6,255 bases of DNA from assembly GCA_900549105.1 (NCBI GenBank), contig URND01000148.1:1-6255 (forward strand), written 5' to 3'. Below the pieces are notes generated by a model, which ran no database searches, was not told the DNA's origin, and worked only from the letters and a program-made list of their open reading frames with translations. Position numbers and translations under genes: made by a program. Shown one piece after another: positions 1-4,994 of this stretch. This DNA comes from an uncultured Eubacteriales bacterium. Lineage in GTDB: Bacteria; Bacillota; Clostridia; Lachnospirales; Lachnospiraceae. Every line of letters begins with the position of its first letter. Position 1 is the first letter of the stretch.

Positions 1-26
1 GTTTTCTCAATGCGAAATACCGCCAT
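1..26 (-). CDS. Replication initiator / HTH protein, N-terminal nine codons only
   Basis: Reading leftward from an ATG at 26-24 gives MAVFRIEKT, after which the window ends. An almost ideal ribosome binding site lies just upstream. I recall this opening (MAVFR-E-K/T, usually followed by a 'YTVMSNHHLR' stretch) from the replication initiator or replisome-organiser-like HTH proteins of clostridial integrative and conjugative elements. Such proteins are thought to start replication of the excised element. That identification comes from memory of the family and rests on nine residues. A start codon and SD of this quality, plus a decayed second copy of the same start at 4864-4890, support a real gene. 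Its function is inferred, and everything after codon nine lies outside the window. Confidence 0.6.
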
Positions 27-29
27 GGT

Positions 30-41
30 ATCACCTCCTTT
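30..41 (-). promoter_or_regulatory. Ribosome binding site of the replication initiator
   Basis: On the minus strand AAAGGAGGTGAT lies three bases before the ATG at 26-24. It is nearly fully complementary to the 16S rRNA tail. It fixes the start of the truncated gene and predicts strong translation. The matching position in the third leader copy reads AAAAAAGGCGATGAC, so that site is decayed. Confidence 0.75.
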
Positions 42-230
42 CGGCGGTTCGGAAAAGTGTTCGTTTTTGGGAAAAAGGCGGCCTCTATGCTGCTTGGATA
101 CTCTAGAGGGGAAAATCTATGGGCGGTGGCATTTAGGTTGATTGCGGCAGAAAAAACATGAGATTTTCGACTCCTTTCCATTCCATTTTCATAATATGCA
201 TTGAAAATCAAACGAGAGATGTAATCGTGC

Positions 231-261
231 AAAAACACCATAGGATTACTCCTATGGTGTT
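231..261 (-). terminator. Rho-independent terminator, minus strand
   Basis: A perfect 12-bp stem is formed by AACACCATAGGA (234-245) and TCCTATGGTGTT (250-261) around a 4-nt loop. On the minus strand the stem runs into TTTTT (235-231), as in an intrinsic terminator. On the plus strand no T-run follows. It would stop leftward transcription before it enters the replication-gene leader. No minus-strand gene now ends near it, so the gene it served was probably displaced when the SIR2-STAND gene arrived. A related hairpin lies at 3656-3683. Confidence 0.7.
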
Positions 262-287
262 CTGGAAGGTAATAGAAAAAGAGATGG

Positions 288-316
288 TTGTTAGATTTCG
301 GGAAATATGGTACGAT
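288..316 (+). promoter_or_regulatory. Sigma-A promoter of the SIR2-STAND gene
   Basis: TTGTTA (288-293) is followed after 17 bp by an extended -10, TGGTACGAT (308-316). Transcription would begin near 323, leaving about 45 nt of leader before the ATG at 369. A TTG at 288 that could extend the reading frame by 27 residues lies inside the -35 element, which argues against translation from it. Confidence 0.55.
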
Positions 317-356
317 AAATAATAATTTGAAATTTATATGGCCAAAAGTTTATCTT

Positions 357-363
357 GAGGTGA
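357..363 (+). promoter_or_regulatory. Ribosome binding site deciding the SIR2-STAND start
   Basis: GAGGTGA lies five bases before the ATG at 369, an excellent match and spacing. It makes 369 the preferred start rather than the upstream in-frame TTG at 288. Confidence 0.75.
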
Positions 364-368
364 TTGCT

Positions 369-2822
369 ATGAAAGTGGTTAATTTTACTCAAATTAAAGA
401 TGAATTAATTAATAATATGCGCAGAAAAATGCTAATTCCAGTGATTGGATCCGGGTTTACTAGAGGGTGTGATGCTTACAAAGGTAAAGTTCCATCAGGG
501 AAAGATTATAGTGAATATATGATAAGCAAAATTGTTGCACAATTATCCCCGACACAAGCAGAAATTGATTCGCTTAAAAAGGATTCGTTTTCTAACATTT
601 CGGATATATATCATCGCGCTGTCCCTATTTCTGCCCAAAAAGAATATTTAAAATTTAACTTTACCAAAGTAAAACTAGAAGATGTTAAGCGAAAATTTTT
701 AGGACCTTTTTGGCCGTATATCTACACGCTTAATATCGATGATGGAATAGAGTTTAACAGTTGTTATCAGCATATTGTTTATTCCAATCGACCCATTGAG
801 AAGGGAATTTTTGATGATTTTTCTTGTGTAATTAAGTTGCACGGTGATGTGGCAGAAATGCTTACATATGAAGACGCTAAAAGTGAAGTTTTTACACAGA
901 AACAATATGTAGATAGTTTAAAGAGTAATGGAGCGTTGCTAAAAAAATTACATCATGATAGCATATATCAAAATTTAATTTTTATTGGCTGTAGCTTAGA
1001 TGATGAAATTGATTTACTAGCTTATTCGCCAGGAAACGAGATTGGTAAAGCAAAATATTTTTGCACGGTTAAAGAGCCTAGCGCACTAGAGCAATTTAAA
1101 TATGAGAAATATGGAATAACTCACTGCATTGTTTTCAACTCATACAATGAAATATATGAATGCCTATATGAAGCAGGGCAAGAGGCTGAAAAAATAAGTG
1201 TCAATGATTTAGATGAATACAAACATTTCTCAATTACGCAATTAGCTGATGACTACGAGAGTAATAAACCGTATCTGTTTTTTGGAAAAAGTTTAATAAA
1301 CAAAGATCACACGATTTCAATTCCTTATTTCTTTATCTCAAGAAAAGTTACAGCTTCTATTTTTGATAATCTTTCAACTCGCCCACTTCAATTTGTTGTT
1401 GGTTCTGGGTGTAGTGGAAAATCCTATGTCCTTGTTGATATTGCATGCCGAATAAAGAACAGGGACGTTTTCTTCTTTGAAACAAAAGACCGACTGACAG
1501 ATCAAGCATTTCAAGATTTAACTTACAAAAAAAACTGTGTAATTCTTGCGGATGACACCTCTCTTTCGGACGATCAGATTGAATATTTTGTTTCCCATAT
1601 CTCTTTCTTAAAAGCAAATGATGTAAATGTTGTTATCGCAGTCGACAAACATAATAGAGCAGTGAATGGAATCTTAAAACTACACGAGGTACAGGGGGAC
1701 ATTAAATCTGGTGATATTCCTCAAATTCCCATAGGTAACAAGTTAAGCAATCAAGAATGGCGACAAATTTCACCACTACTTACAGCGGTCAGCGCAGGAG
1801 TATTTAAAGAAACTGATACTATTGTTGATAATATTATTAATTTGAGCAAAGAACTTTCCGAAAAGAACAAGTACTATAATATCGTACCACGCTTTAACTC
1901 TGTTCCAGAACTAGCCGCGCTTATAGCTTTGGCGATTGAAAGAAAGATATACTCAGCAAGAGCTACGCAGTTGGAGCTATACGATGAGTTGGCCATACAA
2001 TGCAAAGCTACTGTCCCTCTAATAGATCAAGAGTCAACTTGGACTTTTGAAACTAGTTTTGATGATAATTCTTCCATAAAATATGTGGTCAATGCTGAAT
2101 TCTGGCTATGCTATCAATTGGGAATATTTGCTCGTGAAGAGAAAAATTATAAAGCAATAGTAGAAGCTTACAAATACATAATTACAAGAATCTTATCTCT
2201 AGAAGGCGCACCGAACTTATTGCGTGGCGACAAAAGTAATTCTTACGGTGCATATATACTTTTTGATAACATTAATAAAACTTTCTATTCAAACAAAACT
2301 GGAGGAGAACATGGATTAGGTTTGATTAGAGAAATATACGAGGGACTAAACAAACTTCTTTCAGCAGATCCTAATTATATGCATCAACGAGCTAAATGCT
2401 ATATTAAGTCGGCGTACTTCGAAAAAGAGCAGGCTAAAAAAGTGGAGTACCTTGACAAAGCATTTAGAGATGCTAATGTAGCATTTCAAGTATTTAATAG
2501 TCGTTATAATGAATACCATAACGAAAAAATTTTTATTTCGGCTTCGCATGTTTTATATACTAAGGCCCTTATTTTGAGTCATAAATGCTATGTGAACGGC
2601 TATGCAAGTGTGGATGATAACACAGTAGCTATCCATACGCTGCACGATGCATTGAGTTCTCCGTACAATACCTATGCGTTTGCCAAAAAAGACACTTTTA
2701 ACTATCTTAATGTAGTTTCCAAAATAATTTGTGAAACTATAGCAAGAAAAACTCTTGTATCGCCAGATGCCTATCCTGATCTGGAGGATTTGTTCCGGAT
2801 GATTTCTGATGAAGATAAATAA
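369..2822 (+). CDS. SIR2-like / STAND P-loop NTPase, probable anti-phage protein (Avs5-like)
   Basis: An 817-residue protein with three parts. Residues 20-260 are SIR2-like: a Gly-rich NAD-binding turn IPVIGSGFT (23-31), YTLNIDDGIE (119-128, the counterpart of the TTNYD motif), KLHGD with His158, and FIGCSLDDEI (205-214). Residues about 325-470 are a P-loop NTPase, with Walker A GSGCSGKS (345-352, Lys351) and a Walker B-like CVILADD (390-396). Residues 500-817 are mostly helical, with no recognised motif, and probably form the sensor. I see no signal peptide or membrane segment, so it is likely cytosolic. In known SIR2-STAND defence proteins the STAND part senses a phage component and the SIR2 part destroys NAD, killing or stalling the infected cell. 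That role is inferred here. The gene has its own promoter, stands alone, and is visibly more AT-rich than the fic genes, which suggests recent acquisition. It could also be a related SIR2-NTPase outside Avs5. Confidence 0.8.
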   Translation: MKVVNFTQIKDELINNMRRKMLIPVIGSGFTRGCDAYKGKVPSGKDYSEYMISKIVAQLSPTQAEIDSLKKDSFSNISDIYHRAVPISAQKEYLKFNFTKVKLEDVKRKFLGPFWPYIYTLNIDDGIEFNSCYQHIVYSNRPIEKGIFDDFSCVIKLHGDVAEMLTYEDAKSEVFTQKQYVDSLKSNGALLKKLHHDSIYQNLIFIGCSLDDEIDLLAYSPGNEIGKAKYFCTVKEPSALEQFKYEKYGITHCIVFNSYNEIYECLYEAGQEAEKISVNDLDEYKHFSITQLADDYESNKPYLFFGKSLINKDHTISIPYFFISRKVTASIFDNLSTRPLQFVVGSGCSGKSYVLVDIACRIKNRDVFFFETKDRLTDQAFQDLTYKKNCVILADDTSLSDDQIEYFVSHISFLKANDVNVVIAVDKHNRAVNGILKLHEVQGDIKSGDIPQIPIGNKLSNQEWRQISPLLTAVSAGVFKETDTIVDNIINLSKELSEKNKYYNIVPRFNSVPELAALIALAIERKIYSARATQLELYDELAIQCKATVPLIDQESTWTFETSFDDNSSIKYVVNAEFWLCYQLGIFAREEKNYKAIVEAYKYIITRILSLEGAPNLLRGDKSNSYGAYILFDNINKTFYSNKTGGEHGLGLIREIYEGLNKLLSADPNYMHQRAKCYIKSAYFEKEQAKKVEYLDKAFRDANVAFQVFNSRYNEYHNEKIFISASHVLYTKALILSHKCYVNGYASVDDNTVAIHTLHDALSSPYNTYAFAKKDTFNYLNVVSKIICETIARKTLVSPDAYPDLEDLFRMISDEDK

Positions 2823-2840
2823 TTACCCTAAAGCACGGTA

Positions 2841-2869
2841 AGCGCCATCGGTACAAATCCGATGGCGCT
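2841..2869. terminator. Hairpin between convergent genes, probable bidirectional terminator
   Basis: AGCGCCATCGG (2841-2851) and CCGATGGCGCT (2859-2869) form a perfect 11-bp GC-rich stem around a 7-nt loop. It begins 18 bases after the SIR2-STAND stop and ends eight bases before the HTH gene stop, where a shared terminator is expected. Neither side has a proper T-run, so intrinsic termination may be weak. Confidence 0.55.
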
Positions 2870-2877
2870 CTCACCAC

Positions 2878-3096
2878 TTATTCCATTTCGTCGTCCAGCC
2901 CCTCCGCCTTCAGCCAATCCTCAAAGGACTTCCTGGAGATGCGAATCATGTTGCCGATGCGGATCGTCTTGAACGCTCCGGAGTTGGCGAGCTTATAGGC
3001 CGTAGCGCGGTCGATACCGAGAATGGCTGCGATGTCATTCACGGTGTATGTTCTGCTTTGGGGCGTTCCTTTTTCGTTAGGTGTGTTGGTGCTCAT
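2878..3096 (-). CDS. Small HTH DNA-binding protein, excisionase / MerR-like (HTH_17 type)
   Basis: A 72-residue protein. Residues 17-62 form a winged-helix DNA-binding domain of the excisionase/MerR N-terminal type: YTVNDIAAILGI, the recognition turn DRATAYKLANSG, then IRIGNMIRISRKSFEDWL as the wing and last helix. The first 15 residues are polar, and the tail is acidic (GLDDEME). The ATG at 3096-3094 is chosen because GGAGGAG (3109-3103) lies six bases before it; an in-frame start ten codons further upstream lacks this. Proteins of this class act as recombination directionality factors or small transcription regulators of mobile elements. Without an integrase in the window, the choice between the two is open. 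It converges on the SIR2-STAND gene and is read away from the palindrome-rich region 3097-3460, which may hold its own binding sites. Confidence 0.85.
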   Translation of the reverse strand: MSTNTPNEKGTPQSRTYTVNDIAAILGIDRATAYKLANSGAFKTIRIGNMIRISRKSFEDWLKAEGLDDEME

Positions 3097-3114
3097 AAGA
3101 TTCTCCTCCATCTG

Positions 3115-3187
3115 TGCTAATAGCATTTTGAAATGGCCCCTGGAAGCCCTCTGTCACAAGGGGTTCCTGCTAATACCTTGCTAATAC
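3115..3187. repeat. Three direct copies of TGCTAATA upstream of the HTH gene
   Basis: TGCTAATAG at 3115-3123, TGCTAATAC at 3168-3176 and TGCTAATAC at 3179-3187 all point the same way. The last two are spaced 11 bp start to start, about one helical turn. Iterated half-sites next to an excisionase-like gene fit binding sites for that protein, for autoregulation or an att-type DNA arm. This is inferred from spacing and position. A further copy, TGCTAATAA, is at 6111-6119. Confidence 0.4.
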
Positions 3188-3234
3188 GACATTTAAAAAG
3201 CCGTTGTAAGGCAGCATATTTCAGGGGAATTTGT

Positions 3235-3268
3235 GCAAATTGACCTGCCTCCGGGCAGCACAATTTGC
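3235..3268. promoter_or_regulatory. Long interrupted palindrome with UNCG-type loop
   Basis: Outer arms GCAAATTG (3235-3242) and CAATTTGC (3261-3268) enclose inner arms CTGCC (3245-3249) and GGCAG (3254-3258). The arms are separated by a symmetric two-by-two internal loop, and the tetraloop is TCCG. As plus-strand RNA the loop is cUCCGg, of the very stable UNCG class. As DNA it is a long dyad that could be an operator. It is not followed by a T-run, so it is not a standard terminator. It lies in the untranslated region upstream of the HTH gene. Confidence 0.5.
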
Positions 3269-3420
3269 GAAGGAACAACACGGGAAGATATGATATGAAC
3301 AATGTGCGAAATGGTACGCCGTACTCCTAAACGCAAGTGGTATTTCACCACTTTTCTGTATAATCCATCGCGTGTTGCATTGTCTCGTGCCATGCCTCCC
3401 TTTCCAGTGAAATTACGGAC

Positions 3421-3449
3421 GTTATGCACAAAAGGCAAAATGTAGTCAA
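3421..3449 (-). promoter_or_regulatory. Candidate leftward promoter for the HTH gene
   Basis: On the minus strand TTGACT (3449-3444) is followed after exactly 17 bp by CATAAC (3426-3421). The -35 is good and the -10 is fair, with four of six consensus bases. Transcription would start near 3414, about 318 nt before the HTH start codon. The -35 lies inside the palindrome at 3440-3455, so a repressor bound there would block it. No better promoter was found closer to the gene. Confidence 0.35.
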
Positions 3450-3455
3450 CTACAT
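3440..3455. promoter_or_regulatory. Operator-like palindrome over the -35
   Basis: ATGTAGT-CA-ACTACAT is a perfect 7+7 inverted repeat with a two-base centre. It covers the -35 hexamer of the candidate leftward promoter, which is where a dimeric repressor would act. The regulator is unknown; the HTH protein at 2878-3096 is one candidate. Confidence 0.4.
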
Positions 3456-3502
3456 GCCCGTACGCAGTGAAAAAGCGATCATCTCTTTTTGCGGTTTGAA
3501 AA

Positions 3503-3618
3503 TAGAGTTTTGTAGGGGAAGGCCTTGACTAGAGAGCCAAGATATTCTAGATAGAAGAAACCTATAGGCGGCAACCTCGCCACCGATTGCGGAAGAAAAA
3601 ACATGAGATTGACTCCTT
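3503..3618. repeat. Leader repeat, copy B
   Basis: A diverged copy of the leader at 1-176. The best-conserved part is 3585-3618, which matches 140-176 apart from small indels: GATTGCGG, AGAAAAAACATGAGATT and GACTCCTT are all shared. The part from about 3510 to 3585 matches more loosely, with TTTTGTAGGGGAAGGC close to TTTTGTGGGGGAAGGC of copy C. This copy lacks the replication-gene start. To its left is the HTH gene's control region, and to its right a minus-strand terminator and then the fic promoter. Confidence 0.6.
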
Positions 3619-3655
3619 GTACAGCTTTGGGGGATGAGGGATAGAAACGGACATG

Positions 3656-3683
3656 AAAAAAGCCACAGGCGTAAACCTATGGC
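3656..3683 (-). terminator. Rho-independent terminator, minus strand, next to leader copy B
   Basis: GCCACAGG (3662-3669) and CCTATGGC (3676-3683) form an 8-bp stem around a 6-nt loop. One position is mismatched on the plus strand but is a G-U pair in minus-strand RNA. On that strand the stem is followed by TTTTTT (3661-3656), so it acts leftward. The core resembles the hairpin at 231-261 and holds the same position relative to the leader repeat. Confidence 0.6.
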
Positions 3684-3731
3684 GGGAATACGGCTGATTT
3701 GCCCTTACAGGCGTATACAATTCCTTAAATC

Positions 3732-3740
3732 TGGTACAAT
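3732..3740 (+). promoter_or_regulatory. Upstream fic promoter, extended -10
   Basis: TGGTACAAT is a complete extended -10 element, but no clear -35 lies at the right distance. It sits between the two arms of the first inverted repeat in the fic control region. It resembles the TGGTACGAT of the SIR2-STAND promoter. Confidence 0.35.
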
Positions 3741-3763
3741 ATTAAGGGAAAGTTTTTCAAGAG

Positions 3764-3792
3764 TTGAACTTCCCCTTATTTTATGATAAAAT
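3764..3792 (+). promoter_or_regulatory. Main fic promoter
   Basis: TTGAAC (3764-3769), a 17-bp spacer, and TAAAAT (3787-3792) with a TG at 3784-3785 form a strong sigma-A promoter with an extended -10. Transcription would start near 3799. A purine-rich SD, AAGGGAGGG (about 3803-3811), follows, nine to ten bases before the ATG at 3821. Confidence 0.65.
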
Positions 3793-3820
3793 TTAAGGGA
3801 ACAAGGGAGGGCATAAGGGT

Positions 3821-4867
3821 ATGCGTATATTCGATTACTCCGCAATTCGGGAGCAGAAGTGGGATTCGGAGATTCTAGGCCTGGTCGCGGCAATCTATAA
3901 AGAAGCCGGAAAGCAGGAACTATATCTGAAACAGCGGCCAGAGGAATTGGAGAAACTGGTGGAGATTGCAAAGGTGCAAAGCACCGAGGCATCCAATGCC
4001 ATTGAGGGCATCGTGACCACAAACACCCGTATCCGACAGCTTGTGGAGGAGAAAACAACGCCGAGGAACCGGGACGAACAGGAGATTGCAGGTTATCGGG
4101 ACGTGCTGAACCTCATCCATGAGAACTTTGACGCCATCCCTATCACACAGAATTATATCCTGCAGCTCCACAAGATTCTCTATAGCCACATGAACAATCC
4201 CATGGCCGGTAGGACCAAAAACGTGCAGAACTATATCAGCGCCACCTATCCTAATGGCCATGTGGAGACCTTGTTCACACCCCTGGCCCCCTATGAAACA
4301 CCAGAGGCCCTGGACAGAATCTGCGAGGAGTACAACCGGGTCATTGGGAACATGGAAGTGGAGCCGCTGATCGTCATTCCCGTGTTCATCCACGACTTTC
4401 TCTGCATTCATCCCTTCAACGACGGAAACGGCAGAATGAGCCGCCTGCTGACCACATTGCTGCTCTACCGCAGTGGGTTCTATGTAGGCAAATATATCTC
4501 ACTAGAGGCCAAGATCGCAAAAAATAAGGACCTCTATTATGATGTCCTGAGCCAAGCGCAAATTGGATGGCACGAAGGCACCGAAGATGTAGTGCCGTTT
4601 ATCAAGTATCTGCTGGGAACCATTCTTTCTGCTTACAAAGACTTTGAAGATCGCTTTGCTCTGGTAGAGACTAAGCTTCCTGCCCTGGAGACCGTTCGCC
4701 GGGCCACCATGGAGAAGATCGGCCGGTTTACGAAGCAGGACATCCGGGAACTTTGCCCTTCACTCAGTATCAGCTCTATTGAGGGGGCGCTACGGAAATT
4801 GGTGACCGCCGGAGAATTGAAACGAGAGGGTGCTGGGAAGAACATTTGCTATTACAGATTAAAATGA
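3821..4867 (+). CDS. Fic family protein, class II, with C-terminal winged helix
   Basis: A 348-residue protein with an intact Fic active-site motif, HPFNDGNGRMSR (197-208). His197 is the catalytic base and the Gly-Asn-Gly-Arg loop binds phosphates. Most such enzymes transfer AMP from ATP to a hydroxyl side chain of a target protein. An inhibitory-helix motif SNAIEG (58-63, the S/T-x-x-x-E-G/N pattern with Glu62) lies N-terminal to the Fic core, which defines a class II, self-inhibited enzyme. The residue 295-348 region (KIGRFTKQDIREL to YYRLK) looks like a winged helix, as in many soluble Fic proteins of this length. No signal or membrane segment is seen. The start at 3821 follows a strong promoter and an SD. 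The stop TGA (4865-4867) overlaps the relic of the replication-gene start. The target is unknown. It could be a toxin-like or a regulatory AMPylator. Confidence 0.9.
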   Translation: MRIFDYSAIREQKWDSEILGLVAAIYKEAGKQELYLKQRPEELEKLVEIAKVQSTEASNAIEGIVTTNTRIRQLVEEKTTPRNRDEQEIAGYRDVLNLIHENFDAIPITQNYILQLHKILYSHMNNPMAGRTKNVQNYISATYPNGHVETLFTPLAPYETPEALDRICEEYNRVIGNMEVEPLIVIPVFIHDFLCIHPFNDGNGRMSRLLTTLLLYRSGFYVGKYISLEAKIAKNKDLYYDVLSQAQIGWHEGTEDVVPFIKYLLGTILSAYKDFEDRFALVETKLPALETVRRATMEKIGRFTKQDIRELCPSLSISSIEGALRKLVTAGELKREGAGKNICYYRLK

Positions 4868-4890
4868 TTCTCTGCGCAAAATTTCACCAT
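4864..4890 (-). pseudogene. Relic of the replication-initiator start
   Basis: On the minus strand an ATG at 4890-4888 gives MVKFCAENH, the diverged counterpart of MAVFRIEKT at the left edge. The two stretches align base by base (ATGGTGAAATTTTGCGCAGA against ATGGCGGTATTTCGCATTGA). The SD has decayed, and after about nine codons the relic runs into the 3' end of the intact fic gene. It is the broken 5' tip of a former second copy of the replication gene. Confidence 0.5.
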
Positions 4891-4993
4891 GTCATCGCCT
4901 TTTTTCGGCGGTCAGGAAAAGCGCTTATTTTGTGGGGGAAGGCAGCCTCTATGCTGTTCAGATACTCCGGGCAGTAAAAACTATGAGCGGTGG
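4868..4993. repeat. Leader repeat, copy C
   Basis: This matches positions 1-128 of copy A along its length, with moderate divergence. Shared blocks include TTTCGGCGGT, GGAAAAG-G-T, GCCTCTATGCTG, GATACTC and CTATG-GCGGTGG. The similarity stops near 4993, exactly where Fic-like coding sequence begins, so this is a recombination junction. It directly abuts the stop of the intact fic gene. A GTG at 4932 that opens a plus-strand frame lies inside the repeat and is not a real start. Confidence 0.7.
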
Positions 4994-4994
4994 T

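Larger units (their letters stand above)
1..176. repeat. Leader repeat, copy A (authentic leader of the replication gene)
   Basis: This block recurs in diverged form at about 3503-3618 (copy B) and 4868-4993 (copy C). Positions 1-128 match copy C, with shared blocks GCCTCTATGCTG, GATACTC and CTATG-GCGGTGG. Positions from about 62 to 176 match copy B, most clearly at 140-176 where GATTGCGG, AGAAAAAACATGAGATT and GACTCCTT recur. Seen from the minus strand it is the 5' leader of the replication initiator. A short stem can form from GCGGC (88-92 region) and GCTGC around CTCTAT, and copy C can form a similar one with a different wobble pair. I see no clear sigma-A promoter in it, so its regulatory role is unknown. 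Confidence 0.7.
3097..3420. other. Non-coding leader region of the HTH gene
   Basis: About 320 bases with no convincing gene. A minus-strand frame at 3193-3438 has a plausible SD, AAGGGAGG, but it sits only one base from the internal ATG, and the composition is not protein-like. The region holds the TGCTAATA repeats, the 3235-3268 palindrome, a 7-bp hairpin AAGTGGT/ACCACTT at 3335-3353 with a 5-nt loop, and the near-palindrome GTACGCCGTAC at 3314-3324. If the promoter at 3421-3449 is real, all of this would be transcribed as a long structured 5' leader of the HTH mRNA. Confidence 0.4.
3721..3801. promoter_or_regulatory. Repeated operator-like half-sites around the fic promoter
   Basis: TTAAGGGAA occurs at 3742-3750 and 3793-3801, spaced 51 bp, close to five helical turns. 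Each copy has an inverted partner upstream: TTCCTTAAAT at 3721-3730 and TTCCCCTTAT at 3770-3779. The first pair encloses the upstream -10, and the second pair encloses the main -10. This is the pattern of two dimer sites repressing the fic promoter. The Fic protein's own C-terminal winged helix is a plausible binder, by inference. Confidence 0.5.

Noticed and set aside
60..290. Retron-type or other non-coding RNA partner for the SIR2 protein
   Set aside because: No reverse transcriptase is present, and the region is explained by the replication-gene leader and a terminator.
288..368. TTG start extending the SIR2-STAND protein by 27 residues
   Set aside because: It lies within the -35 of the likely promoter and has no good SD, whereas the ATG at 369 has GAGGTGA at ideal spacing.
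3193..3438. 81-codon minus-strand frame upstream of the HTH gene
   Set aside because: It runs through palindromes, its composition is not protein-like, and the only SD is one base from an internal ATG. More likely untranslated leader.
3920..4411. 163-codon minus-strand frame inside fic
   Set aside because: It lies antisense within an unambiguous Fic coding sequence with intact motifs, so it is a shadow frame.
4932..4994. GTG start for the second fic gene within the leader repeat
   Set aside because: The bases belong to leader copy C, which is shared with non-coding copies. Fic similarity begins only around 4995.
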